Shown here: piece by piece, positions 22,327 through 32,287 of the stretch
How positions within the stretch are numbered: position 1 is the first letter of the stretch
Layout: every line of letters begins with the position of its first letter
From: Paraconiothyrium sp. Pb-2020
Taxonomy: Eukaryota > Ascomycota > Dothideomycetes > Pleosporales > Didymosphaeriaceae
Assembly: GCA_022419385.1 (NCBI GenBank)
Contig: JAJUBI010000001.1
Coordinates: forward strand, 124,001-188,000
Direction of reading: 5' to 3'
DNA: 64,000 nucleotides
Made by a program: the position numbers and the translations under genes
The notes under the pieces: generated by a model
Seen by the model: the letters and a program-made list of their open reading frames with translations, nothing else
Databases searched by the model: none
Told to the model about the DNA's origin: nothing

Positions 22327-22362
22327 ATGACAAGATCCCTCGTTCGATTCGGGGTGTGGGCA

Positions 22363-22368
22363 TTTTTT
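22363..22368 (+). terminator. Pol III T-run terminator
   Basis: Six consecutive T residues follow the discriminator base of the tRNA directly. Confidence 0.85.
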
Positions 22369-22617
22369 GTTGCATCTTGGCCGCTGGTCACAAGATACAC
22401 CCTGACTTCTGTTTCTGTCTTCTCTTTTTGATAGTGGAGATCTCAATTGACTGTTGTCAAGTTCCGTCCATTTTGCGAAGAACACTACTCTAGCACTGAG
22501 AAGTATACGCAAGGCACCATAATGCAAGGAAAAACCGCCACAATCGCGGTTCAAACCCATATCGACATACCATGTATAATTAATATGCATGCATGCAGTC
22601 GCATTCAAAGTCACCCA

Positions 22618-23231
22618 TCACACCCGACTCTCATACGTCCCTTCCCACAGTCCCCACTCGACCACTTTCCCCTCAATCTCTCTCACCACCTCCTCCTTCG
22701 TCGGCACCCCACTCAGCCTCTTCAAATCCAACTTCTCACTCAAACCCACCAGCATAAAGAAATATCTATGCTGTCCATGTCCCCTTGGCGGCCTAGCGGG
22801 AACATAGACCACCCCCCCCCCCGGGTTCCTACGGTCCACCCACTCTTTACCACCTTTACGCCATCCTCTTCCCTCACGACCTCCAAGTCCTCAGGCGACA
22901 GCGAAGTTGTAGAAGCAGGAATGCCGAGGTATATCCCATGCACATTTGCGTGCCCGAGCGGTGCGTCTGGATCCTCAGCGAGGAAGAGGTATTCTTTGAT
23001 GTGCGATGAGGCAGCGGGCCACGTGAAGCTTGGGATGCGGCCGGCGCCAAAAGCAGAGTAGTCGTCACTCAGTTGCGCACCTGAAGCGCCGCAGTCGGGG
23101 GACTCGAGTGGTATCGTGGGCTTCGGGAGGGATGCGAAGGGCGCGGTGTTGAAGAGGCAATCGACGTCGTAGCCGCGGCGACGGTAGAGGAGGCGGCCGA
23201 TAAGGTATTCGAGGAGGTTAAGGAGCCACAT
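22618..23231 (-). CDS. PEBP-family protein, frame broken in a G11 run
   Basis: The start at 23231 (MWLLNLLEYLIGRLL) leads into a PEBP fold: PSFTWPAASSHIKEYLFLAE, DPDAPLGHANVHGIYLGIP, where the DPDAP and G-x-x-x-H-ligand region are hallmarks. The frame then enters an 11-G run (22812..22822 on the complement) and shifts. The expected ending VVYVPARPPRGHGQHRYFFM...LSGVPTKEEVVREIEGKV continues in the next frame to a stop at 22618. One extra G would restore a protein of about 204 aa. Either the run is miscalled or the gene is mutated; no intron fits. PEBP proteins bind lipids or kinases; a specific role is unknown. Confidence 0.8.
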
Positions 23232-23780
23232 TATGGGCGCGGAGAGAGTGCGACTCACATTCTGTGAGTTATGTAGAGGGGAGGAGGGTTGCGATATAGC
23301 TGTGCATGTGAAGCTCGCGGTTGCCCCGGAATTAGAACCGGAGTTAGCGTGGGAAGAGACCGAGCTGGTGGGGCTTCGTACACCTTTCCCCCTGCACCTC
23401 GCACCTCGCACGATGCGTCTTCATTGACAAGAACAGGTAAGCTGTACAGAAGTCGCACCAACAGCCTCGAACGTGAGCCGGGATTCGGTTAAGAGCGGCG
23501 ATGGCGGGTTCAAAGGAACTTGCCAGCAGAAGCAACCTGACCAGCACAAGGCTCAATCAAAGCACTCGACAGCAGCAATGCATATGATCTGATGTATCGA
23601 AAGCAAAAAATTGCAACTCTACTACTTCCACTCAGCACGCAAGCGCTTTGAGATAAGACACTCGCTGATCAAATAACTATCAAACAACCTAGACGACCAC
23701 GCACGGCCAGCGTGAGCCCAACCTCGCAGCTTCAACGAACCTCCCGCACACCCCGAGACCGCGTAGTCACTTAGGCGTAG
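23232..23780. other. Intergenic region
   Basis: About 550 bp upstream of the PEBP gene and downstream of the BTB gene, both on the minus strand. No gene or repeat recognised. Confidence 0.5.
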
Positions 23781-25619
23781 TCAAGGACTAACAGACTCAG
23801 GATACGCTCCGGGGAGAGAACAATCCTCAGACCTACTAATTTCGCTGGCGAGCGACCATTCCTGGAGCAGTGTCGGTGCGTGCGTGCCTTCTTGCTCGAT
23901 TATCGATGATGAAGGAGAGCTCTTGCCAACTATATTGACGACTAATGGTGCTTCCATCTGCTTGATAATCTTGCAAAACTTCGCTGTCGTTGCGCCATCA
24001 TCTTCGATATCCGCAGCTGCGGTGACACTGGTGCCTAGGTCTGCGTCCTGTACGCTTGCAGTACCTTTGGGCTCGGTGCTCGTCGATGGCCTGTAGTCAT
24101 CCTGCTGGCCGATGACCACCGCAGGCTCCTCGCACGATGCTTGATCTCCGCAAGTATCTCCATCCAACTCCATGATACTGGTGTCTTGATCCGCGTCTTG
24201 TACGCTTGCCACTCCGTCCAGCCCACTGCCCTTCAACGCCTTTGGGTAATCTTCCTGCCCCTCAACGACCACACCAGGCTCCTTGCTCGATCCTTGATCT
24301 CCGCCAGCTTCCCCGCTCAACTCTACGACATCATCAAGAGCTAACTGCTTGAATTTGATGGTGTCCAACTCGAAGCGTATGTTGCTATTGCTTCGACTTT
24401 TCCTCGCCACTCTGTTCTCTATAATGCGTTTATCACGTTCACTAGCAAAGTCCCGCTGGTAGCAATCCTCGTCTCTCTTGTGTCGATGGTAACGACAAGG
24501 CGAGTCCACTCGCTGGCGCCATTCCGGATCAGTCAATCGCTCCATCGCCGCCTCCAGTGCAAAGGCTGCGAACTCATGAGGGAGATGCTTGGAGAAGCTG
24601 CGGCGGAAGTTCTCCGTTCCAGCATCGATGCATCGATCGATGACAAGGTGCTTCAACCGTGATGAGATACTCCTTCCGGTAAAGACCAAACATATCGTGT
24701 CAACATCTGCTGCATTTCCAAGTTTGATCTTCTCGCATAGCATGTCCATGACGCGATCGGCGAATACGGTGTCATTCATAAACGAAGCGCCGAATGTATA
24801 GAGGTTGAACAGATCCCAACAATGCATCCAGGTGTACTTTCCCTCACCATCGAGAGCTTCAGGGCAGACTTCCACGTCTATCACTCCTGTCTTCATATAC
24901 TTCTGCCAGATATGCAAAGGTTCCCGCATCTCGAGCGGAAGCGGTCCGATAGCTGGCAGGGGAGAGTTTTGTGCCTGGGTGGCACTCTTCGGCGTGCTCT
25001 GGCCTGTAGACCTGGTTTGCGGCGAGACATGACCTGAGGAAGCCGACGAATTCAACTCTGGTAGCGGTATGTCTTCAACCTGCTCAATGATCGGAAGGAA
25101 AGGCGACCCATGTTCGAAGCCTCCGTATATGACGCTGCGGCGGTTCGGCCTCGAAGATCTATATGCACCGTTGCCAATGTCACGACTACGGATCTTTGGT
25201 ACAGTCCCAATCGGCGTGCCTTCCAACTCGACTGTAGGTGGCGGCGGTGGTGATTGTGATGGCTCTGGTGGATTCACTTTGAGCGGATTGGGTAGCGAAA
25301 CCTTTGGCGGTGCCGTATGTCGATGCGCCAACGGCGGAGGCCCCATCGAGCTCGTCCGCGGTGGCAATTCATAGTCATTCGCAAACGCTTTCGGCAATAG
25401 CACGCTCGCTGTATCGTTGTCCGGCGACTCCCATTTCGAAACCAGTTCCTTTCCAGCATCAAATCCTCCTCTTAATGTTGGCACTCCCAACTCAAACAAT
25501 AGATCTCCAGCCTCGGTTCCCTTCCTGAAATTCTGGGGGCTGCCGATCACGAGTGGAGTGTTGCCTTCCTTTCGCTGCTTCTTCACACTCGGCATTGGTT
25601 TCACAAGTTTGCGACCCAT
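23781..25619 (-). CDS. BTB/POZ-like protein with long disordered N-terminus
   Basis: The frame is open from 25913. The preferred start is the ATG at 25619 (MGRKLVKPMPSVKKQRKEGN), because the upstream part is arginine- and cysteine-rich without order; a start at 25913 is possible. A Pro/Ser-rich region (with PPPPP near 25240) precedes a helical segment, MHCWDLFNLYTFGASFMNDT, followed by RVMDMLCEKI, matching the second half of fungal BTB domains (LYVxADKYxxxxLxxxxxxxL). A basic stretch RVARKSRSNSN and two acidic repeats end the protein. A clear first half of the BTB fold is not visible. The role may be substrate adaptor or chromatin-linked. The next gene, on the opposite strand, carries a similar domain. 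Confidence 0.65.
   Translation of the reverse strand: MGRKLVKPMPSVKKQRKEGNTPLVIGSPQNFRKGTEAGDLLFELGVPTLRGGFDAGKELVSKWESPDNDTASVLLPKAFANDYELPPRTSSMGPPPLAHRHTAPPKVSLPNPLKVNPPEPSQSPPPPPTVELEGTPIGTVPKIRSRDIGNGAYRSSRPNRRSVIYGGFEHGSPFLPIIEQVEDIPLPELNSSASSGHVSPQTRSTGQSTPKSATQAQNSPLPAIGPLPLEMREPLHIWQKYMKTGVIDVEVCPEALDGEGKYTWMHCWDLFNLYTFGASFMNDTVFADRVMDMLCEKIKLGNAADVDTICLVFTGRSISSRLKHLVIDRCIDAGTENFRRSFSKHLPHEFAAFALEAAMERLTDPEWRQRVDSPCRYHRHKRDEDCYQRDFASERDKRIIENRVARKSRSNSNIRFELDTIKFKQLALDDVVELSGEAGGDQGSSKEPGVVVEGQEDYPKALKGSGLDGVASVQDADQDTSIMELDGDTCGDQASCEEPAVVIGQQDDYRPSTSTEPKGTASVQDADLGTSVTAAADIEDDGATTAKFCKIIKQMEAPLVVNIVGKSSPSSSIIEQEGTHAPTLLQEWSLASEISRSEDCSLPGAYPESVSP
24015..24310. repeat. Two-copy internal coding repeat of about 45 codons
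   Basis: The C-terminus of the BTB-like protein contains two diverged copies. Each has GDQ(G/A)S(S/C)(K/E)EP, a QxDY motif about ten residues on, and ASVQDAD(Q/L)(D/G)TS at the end. They appear as related ~150-bp blocks. Confidence 0.75.
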
Positions 25620-26154
25620 GGTGGAAGACGTACTAGAAGAACGAACCACTGCTGATGGAAAGCTCTGCACACGGCTCTTATTCGTAATAGGCTGTGTAGG
25701 GCTCTGATTTGGACCCGCCCAAACTCTTGTATAACTGCCGAAGCGATCCAACGGGCTTCCTTGTCGCTTTCGAATGTTCAATTCCCTGCATGGTGATGGT
25801 CGAGGGCACATCCACAGCTTTATACTAGTAGATCGTGTGCGCCGCTTAGTATGTCTACAAACTCGGTTTGGCCAACAACACAGCATGCTGGGGCGTGATA
25901 TGGAATTGCACAATTGAAGAATGTAGCGTTGTACTATGATGCGTTGGTAGAGGAGACAGATGCGGTGATGTGGAACATGTTAAGGTTGTCGGTTCTTTAT
26001 GGTGCGTCACTTTCCACGAGGATAACATTGACTCACAGGTTGTACTACAACATTGAGTGAATCACATCACGCACGTCCAGTCAAACAAACGAACCACAAG
26101 CACCACACCTTCGCGAGGCACCAAAAGACTAATAAATCGCCGCGTCCTCCCGCT
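25620..26154. promoter_or_regulatory. Shared intergenic region of two divergent BTB-like genes
   Basis: 535 bp separate the two starts if the downstream ATGs are used. It probably contains both promoters. No specific element was identified. Confidence 0.4.
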
Positions 26155-27927
26155 ATGCCGAGTCAAACTACAGAAATTCTAGTTCCGGGGCCAACACCCC
26201 ATACGGTCCGTCTACAAGCCGAGGACACCAATCTTGGAGCAGATGTCGCACAACAGCCCATACAATTACCTACTACGGTAGCCGAAAATTCAGCGTATCT
26301 CAGAGCCCGCATACGTTCCTCGTCGGAAAATAGCGATACGATCGTTATCGGAGTGCCTGACGTTGAGCCTGCCGCTCTCAGACTCTACGCTTGGTGGCTC
26401 CAGTTCGGGGATGCGCCTCTCTTCTTACATGACGAGACTGGACCTGTTTCGCAACCACGTCGCACCCTCATCTGGCGCGAGTGTTTTGATTTGATACAAG
26501 CACATATCCTTGGGTCGAGGTTCGATGACGTGAACTTCCAGCGTTATATACTTGGCCAGTTTGATCAGTGGCTCGCACCGCAACAAGAGCCCGATCGGGA
26601 GCTTCTCGACTACCTTTGGGAGATGGAACGGGCGTTTGTAAGCGAAGATCTGTTATGCTTCGTTATAGGTCATATGTTCCATATTGAGCAGAGGAAGGCG
26701 GGGGTGTTGGTGGCGTGGATGACGGGGTTGATCCAAGGGAGGCAGCTGATGGACAACGGTGAGGGTATTAGGGGTGTAGAGAGACGGGAGATGGAAGCCA
26801 GCACCACGCGGACTCGCAAAGCTTTGTCTCTGAACAAGATGAAAGCAGACAGGAGAAAAACAGTTTCGAAATCGGGAACGGAAGTATCTGCGGCTGCGCA
26901 AGGGGTGCTAGTAGACGAGCCGGTATCCCGCGATAAGACGCCATCCTCTTTGTACGACCAAGCTGCCTCGGGGATACGGCAACCTCCAGATGCCACCAAG
27001 TGGGCTTCCAGTAGTGGGATCACGACCACGACGAGCCGGGGATCGCAATATGGGAAAGATGCGTCGGCGCCGAGGCCGGGTTCCTCTGCGATACGTCGCA
27101 AGCCAACACAGCTTGCAAGGAAGCAATTATTTTTGCAGGGAAAGTTCAATTACACGCCTCAAGTTTCGGGAATACATCCAAAAGCACTTGCCAGCATCGC
27201 CAATACCAACATACATGCGGAGATAGAGACGCAGCGCACATCTAGCCCACGTCTACCACCATTACCAAGTTTACATCCCATGATTAGACAAGGTCTTGCG
27301 AACAGTGCGACAGAAGAGGGGCCGCAGAGCAGCCAGCCTGAACTTACAGGAGGAGCGCATAGCAGGACCTCATTCAACAACGCCGCGACAATGCCAGCGA
27401 TCCCGCATACATGTTTGCAACTCCTCGACTTCTGGACTGATCCGTCTCCCTCTGACCTCCCCGGACCGGATTTTTGGGCCGGCCTTCCTAGCGAGACCAG
27501 ACCACCAATTCCTCTTAAAGACAAGCCCGCAGTCTCTGAACCTGCACAAATGCGTTCATTGTCCCCTCCCTACAGCCCAACTACGAAACAGTTCATCCAA
27601 TCCTTCACCCTGACGCGCACACCTACGCCGCGCCGCCGTGCCACTCGCTCGTGGTCCGTGGCCTCTATTCGCTCGCTCGAGAAGGAGAAGCCTGCGCACA
27701 AGAAGAGTGTAATCGATAGACCAGGGCGCGGCTTGATTAGTAGGAAACCGGTTCCACAAGAGGGCATGGAGTTCTTGAGGAGATTTGTGGACGGTGAGAG
27801 ACTAATGAGGATGGTGAGTGTGAATAGCAGGCCGGAAGGATTACATTTGATTAAAGATGGAGGTGGAAGAGGAGGAGAGGATGTGTGGGAACGGGGGTGG
27901 GATGTGAGACGGCCTGGGACGGCGTAG
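26155..27927 (+). CDS. BTB/POZ-like protein (590 aa) with disordered tail
   Basis: The first ATG is at 26155 (MPSQTTEILVPGPTPHTVRL); upstream codons are open but lack an ATG. Residues about 15-180 read as a fungal BTB-like domain: VAENSAYLRARIRSS for the early helix, then VEPAALRLYAWWLQFGDAPL and AHILGSRFDDVNFQRYILGQ, typical of the LYxxAxxYxxxxLxxxxL half. The rest is Ser/Pro/Arg-rich and probably unstructured, ending RRPGTA. It is arranged head-to-head with another BTB-like gene, suggesting an old inverted duplication or co-regulation. Function unknown. Confidence 0.7.
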   Translation: MPSQTTEILVPGPTPHTVRLQAEDTNLGADVAQQPIQLPTTVAENSAYLRARIRSSSENSDTIVIGVPDVEPAALRLYAWWLQFGDAPLFLHDETGPVSQPRRTLIWRECFDLIQAHILGSRFDDVNFQRYILGQFDQWLAPQQEPDRELLDYLWEMERAFVSEDLLCFVIGHMFHIEQRKAGVLVAWMTGLIQGRQLMDNGEGIRGVERREMEASTTRTRKALSLNKMKADRRKTVSKSGTEVSAAAQGVLVDEPVSRDKTPSSLYDQAASGIRQPPDATKWASSSGITTTTSRGSQYGKDASAPRPGSSAIRRKPTQLARKQLFLQGKFNYTPQVSGIHPKALASIANTNIHAEIETQRTSSPRLPPLPSLHPMIRQGLANSATEEGPQSSQPELTGGAHSRTSFNNAATMPAIPHTCLQLLDFWTDPSPSDLPGPDFWAGLPSETRPPIPLKDKPAVSEPAQMRSLSPPYSPTTKQFIQSFTLTRTPTPRRRATRSWSVASIRSLEKEKPAHKKSVIDRPGRGLISRKPVPQEGMEFLRRFVDGERLMRMVSVNSRPEGLHLIKDGGGRGGEDVWERGWDVRRPGTA

Positions 27928-28909
27928 TAGTCACAATTAATGTATGTTTACTCCTTCATTATGCTTCGAAACTTTCACTAATATTGATGATGTTTGCTTT
28001 CTTTTGTGGGAACATGTTCCAGTGTACGAGCCAAAGGATAGGATTTAATGACGCTAAGGACAATTTCGCGGTGCGCGGTGTGCGGTGTTCGATGGGACTT
28101 GGAATAGGAAGTTTGAATCGGTGCACAGACCTTTCTTGACAGTTTTGCGGCAATCCACGGGTATGGACAGTGCCGGATTAGGAAGTTTCGCTTACTGCGG
28201 GCAAACCCTCCGATGTGACTGCACGTACGACACGAGCTTAATTGATAAGTGGGATGCTTTACTCATCACAATATACTCGTATGATAATTGCAAGCTAGCT
28301 CCTGTCTTCGACTTCTATTGGAGATGCATCTTACAAGGACGTAAGCACTGTGCGCTTTGCAATCAATGCTCCTACGAGACAAGTACCAACACCATGAACC
28401 ATTCAGATGCTCCACCTCCCATCTCCTGAGAGCCATTGGTGCGGCTTTAATTCGAATGGACGCACCGCAGACAGAAGAATCGTGCAACCAAAACTGCAGC
28501 ATTCCCCTGTCCTAGGCCACCAGTACCATTGCCCTTGATTATCGCGTTCAAGGTTCCCCGCACGCAGAGCCCATATAGAGCCATCCTTCTTTGGCGGGAG
28601 TAGACTGCAGCCCACTATGAACGCTGCTTACCCTTGGCATATCCCACAACTGTACTACGCTTTATGCACTAAGCCCTACGTTGGAGCGCAAATGGTATGG
28701 TACTGTCAGCAGCTAACGTCAAGCGTAGTTAAGCGATGCAGCCAATGTAGCAATACGCACACAGTCCATACCACATTGGTCACCGCATGTAGACGCAGAG
28801 CAAACGGTGAGGCTGCTGCCGAGCAGATTGGCAGCACATGCCAGCATATAACCTCGAACACAGCAGCCTTGCGAACCCTACCACCCTTCTCCTTCCCCGC
28901 GCAACCAAA
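27928..28909. other. Intergenic region, nothing recognised
   Basis: About 980 bp with short overlapping frames only, preceding the P450 gene. No promoter element could be assigned with confidence. Confidence 0.5.
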
Positions 28910-30810
28910 ATGTACACCTACCTCCTAGCCCTCACCACCTTCCTCGCCGTCCTCTACCGCTTCCGCAATGTCGGCCAGCGCCCGAAAGACCTTCCTCCCG
29001 GGCCACCCACCATCCCCTTCTTCGGTAATCTTCACCAAATGCCATCCTCAAAAGCGTGGCATCAGTTCAAGAAATGGGCTGAAGAGTACGGACCGATTTA
29101 CTCCCTCATGCTCGGCCCCAGCAACATCATGATTGTACTGTCTTCGGACGAAGCGGTAAAAGAGCTGCTGGATAAGCGGAGCGGTGTGTATAGTAGCAGG
29201 CCGCCACTTTACATTGGGAACATGATTAGTGGGTGGATGAGGATGTTGTTGATGGTAAGTCATTCCCTGATTCACAGCACTCCCTTCTCTCTACCTTTGC
29301 AGCATGCTAAAGCGCGGATATGCAGGAGTACGGCAAAACCTGGAGGTTCGTGCGAAGCTTAGTGCACGATCATCTGAATATCAGAGCGAGTATTAGCTAT
29401 GTGCCATATCAGGACCTGGAGAATAGGCAGATGTTGCTGGGGTTCTTGGAGAGTCCGGAGAGATGGGTGGATCATATGCGGAGGTATACGAATGCTTTGA
29501 CGACGCAGATGGTGTTTGGATTTCGAACTGTGGATATTAATGATGTTAACATGCATAAGTTGTTCGAGGTAAGTTTATTCAGCCCCACAGGGGCTGGATT
29601 ACCGATGGCAGAAGAATAGTATTAACCAAGGACGACAGTGTGTAGAGGACTGGGCCTCCACCTTCGGCACCGTGCAAGCCCAGCTCCTGGATATCTTCCC
29701 CATCCTGCAGCGCCTGCCTGACGTTCTTGTGCCCGTGAAAAAGAAAGCTAGGGCTCTGCACGCGAAGGAGCTCGAGCTGTATCTGATCCATTGGAACAAA
29801 TTGAAGCAAGATGCGCACAATGGAACCGCAAATGTAAGCTGGAACTATGAGTGACTTTCGGACTCCCGCGCATAATCTTTGAATACGGCTAAGTCTCCTC
29901 TAGCCTTGCTTCGCCGCCGATATGGTCCTCGCGCAAGCGAAATCTCAAGAGAAGGCAGACACTCTCACCGATAACCAAGCTTCATACCTCCTTGGCAGTC
30001 TCCATGAGGCAGGCTCAGACACAACATGGAGCACCCTAATAGGCTTCATTCAGGCAATGCTCCTCTTCCCAGATGTTGCGCGCACCGCACAAGAAGAGAT
30101 AGATCGTGTATGCGGCGACCGCTTGCCCACGATGGAAGACGAGCCAAAGATGCAATATATCCGCGGGTGTGTAAAGGAGAGTCTACGATGGATGCCGACC
30201 GCCATCCTAGGCATAGTACGAGCGCCAACGAAAGACGATGTATATCAGGGATACAGAATCCCAAAAGGAGCGATGGTAATGTTAAACGTGTGGCAAGCTT
30301 ACCCATTTCTCATGCCCAGATCTGAAGAAAACTCTAATACGGCTGCACAGGGCCCTCCACAACAACGAAGCCCACTTCCCCAATCCCCGTGCTTTCGACC
30401 CCTCCCGCTACGCCACCGACTTCCAAACCTCCTCCGAAGCAGCCCACAACTCCGACTTCTCCAAACGCGATCAATACACCTTCGGCGCTGGTCGGCGTCT
30501 CTGCCAGGGCATGCACATCGCTGAGCGCTCGCTGTTTCTTGCCATATCGCGCCTGCTTTGGGCATTCGACTTCAGCATGCGAAAGGATGAGCTTGGAAAC
30601 GATATTGTGCCTGATGCGGATGCGTTGACAGATGGGGTTTTAGTTCGACCGAAGGAGTTTCCGGTGGTTGTTACGCCGAGGAGCGAGAAGAAGGCGGAGG
30701 CTGTAAGGGCGGAGTGGGCGAGGGTAGAGGGGAAGTTGGATGAGAGGGGGCAGTGGAAGAGGGTGCCTGAAGGTATGTTTTCGAAAGAGTATGTCCCGCT
30801 CGTCGGATAG
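28910..30810 (+). CDS. Cytochrome P450 monooxygenase, five exons, one GC-AG intron
   Basis: Exons 28910..29254, 29326..29568, 29639..29833, 29904..30292 and 30351..30810 give 543 aa. An N-terminal membrane anchor (MYTYLLALTTFLAVLYRF) is followed by the proline hinge LPPGPP. The I-helix is AGSDTT, the K-helix is KESLRW (ExxR), and the heme loop is FGAGRRLCQGMH with the cysteine ligand. The first three introns are 70-71 bp with GTAAG donors. The fourth (30293..30350, 58 bp) starts GCAAGC; using GC restores NVWALHNNEAHFPNPRAFDP, whereas nearby GT sites break the frame or lose conserved residues. The overall pattern resembles fungal CYPs near the O-methylsterigmatocystin oxidoreductase type. No biosynthetic cluster partners are adjacent, so the substrate is unknown. 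Confidence 0.93.
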
Positions 30811-32287
30811 TGCTTGCCATCTGAGCTTGTGCACTGCTGGAAGACCTTCTCTCAACTAAGCTTACGTCCATCGCCTTGTTATTAAGACTTTGGCCAATTC
30901 ATCGCGCGATGCATCATTTCCATCTGGTAGTGACATCAAATCAATTGTCTGAGCTAATTGTGCACGAGAACCTGCGCATATTCGGGATCACGCTGTTCAG
31001 CCTCGTCGTGTGGACTAGGTCACTCCCGCACCACCATCTCCAACGACGAGTTTGGCCTTCTTACAATCCTCATCAAAATTGCTCAGCTTGTGCTTGAACC
31101 TACGCGAATAATTTTTGCAGCCCCAACACATTCGTCGGCGACGCGCTTGACAGGCTCAGCTATTCGTTAGGCTGTAGTGGGCCGTAGTGGGCCGTAGTGG
31201 GCTGTTGGTGTGCTAGCTTCAGCCTTCCTCGACGACTCACCAATAGCACGGCGGCGTAAGTCTTTGCTGCTGCATATCGAGCTGAAAATGTACTGCATAC
31301 CAACTCGTAAGACATATCGTAGAGACTAACAGGGTCTCCAGGTTACTCGCCTCCAAGACAAAGCATGTACCGTAGGAGGTCTAAGTCGCGGAGCCCACCC
31401 ATCAACGGCAGAGACACAGCTCGCCCAACGCAAAAAGGAAGAAGGAAAAAAGACAAATCAAGTACCGTAGGAGGCGTATTCAGGAAGATTTTCGACTGAG
31501 AAAAAGGAACATGTTGAGGGAAACTAGCTTGGTTCAGTGAGTGCATTGATCACGGAACTCCAACATCGAGCACTGCTCCTACCACAGAGAGAGTCACGAC
31601 TTCTTCAACACGGAACGAATGGCATTAACCTTGCATAATTGTGAACTTCAATACTGTTCACACAGAGCCCTTTGTCACAATCGCCGTTTCGCAGTACTGT
31701 TCTTGGCACACGTTTTCGCAAGTCTAAATGGAGCGGCTCTTATCCAGCCACTCCACGGGCACGAAGGATCGCCACTGGTAGTCGCAACGGACCTTCCTTT
31801 CGAATTTCAACCAGCACTGACATACGAACAAACCAAGACATTGAGAAGCATTAACCCCGAGCAGAATATAATTCCCAGAGAGGCATTTCACTGGGAGATG
31901 GCACGATACATCTTCAAGCTGGCACACGTACAAACTAAAGCATAGATAATCACCAACACTAGAGCACAAATTCAATTCGTCTAGAGCCGTCCTGTTCGAA
32001 TATAGCACGAGAGACCGTCAAAGTGTACAAGTTACTCGTATACTTCGTATCCGCACTAGACTTCTACACCCTTCCCTCCGCTGTCCAACGCCACCCATCC
32101 GTCCCCATCCATGATATCTAGCCCAAAAGTCCTGTATACGCCAAGAAAGCACATGCGCAGAGAGCGCAGAGGTAGTAAAGCATCAAACCACAAAAAGCGC
32201 CTACCTAATCACGCAATTGACTTCCTCACAAGCTTCCTCCTACACACCGTTAGCACATCCTCACAGAACAAGTCAAAAAGGAAGCAC
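30811..32287. other. Intergenic stretch with a small tandem repeat
   Basis: About 1.5 kb downstream of the P450. A 10-bp unit GCCGTAGTGG occurs three times in a row at 31171..31200 (first copy with one change). An ATG-led frame of 108 codons at 31619..31945 has no signal peptide or motif and is not supported as a gene. Confidence 0.5.

Larger units (their letters stand above)
22231..22362 (+). tRNA. tRNA-Thr(CGT) interrupted by two introns, one in the acceptor stem
   Basis: Mature parts are 22231..22235, 22285..22315 and 22327..22362. Joined, they give a 7-bp acceptor stem (GCCCGCA with TGTGGGC, one G-T), discriminator A, D arm (GCT/AGC) with AGTGGTA loop, anticodon stem TGTCA/TGACA, loop CTCGTAA, 5-nt variable region, and T arm CCTCG/CGGGG with TTCGATT loop. 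The A box TGGCTTAGTGG and B box GTTCGATTC are intact, and T6 follows at once. The anticodon CGT and the loop match yeast tRNA-Thr(CGU) as remembered. Without removing 22236..22284 the acceptor stem cannot form: the seven bases before position 8 then pair at only two Watson-Crick and two wobble positions. Removing it restores all seven pairs. Confidence 0.85.

Noticed and set aside
22540..22580. B-box-like GGTTCAAACCC after the tRNA
   Set aside because: No matching A box or cloverleaf; next to an inverted GCGGTT/AACCGC pair only.
31619..31945. 108-codon ATG-led + frame
   Set aside because: No motif, signal peptide or splice context; similar frames occur on other strands here by chance.
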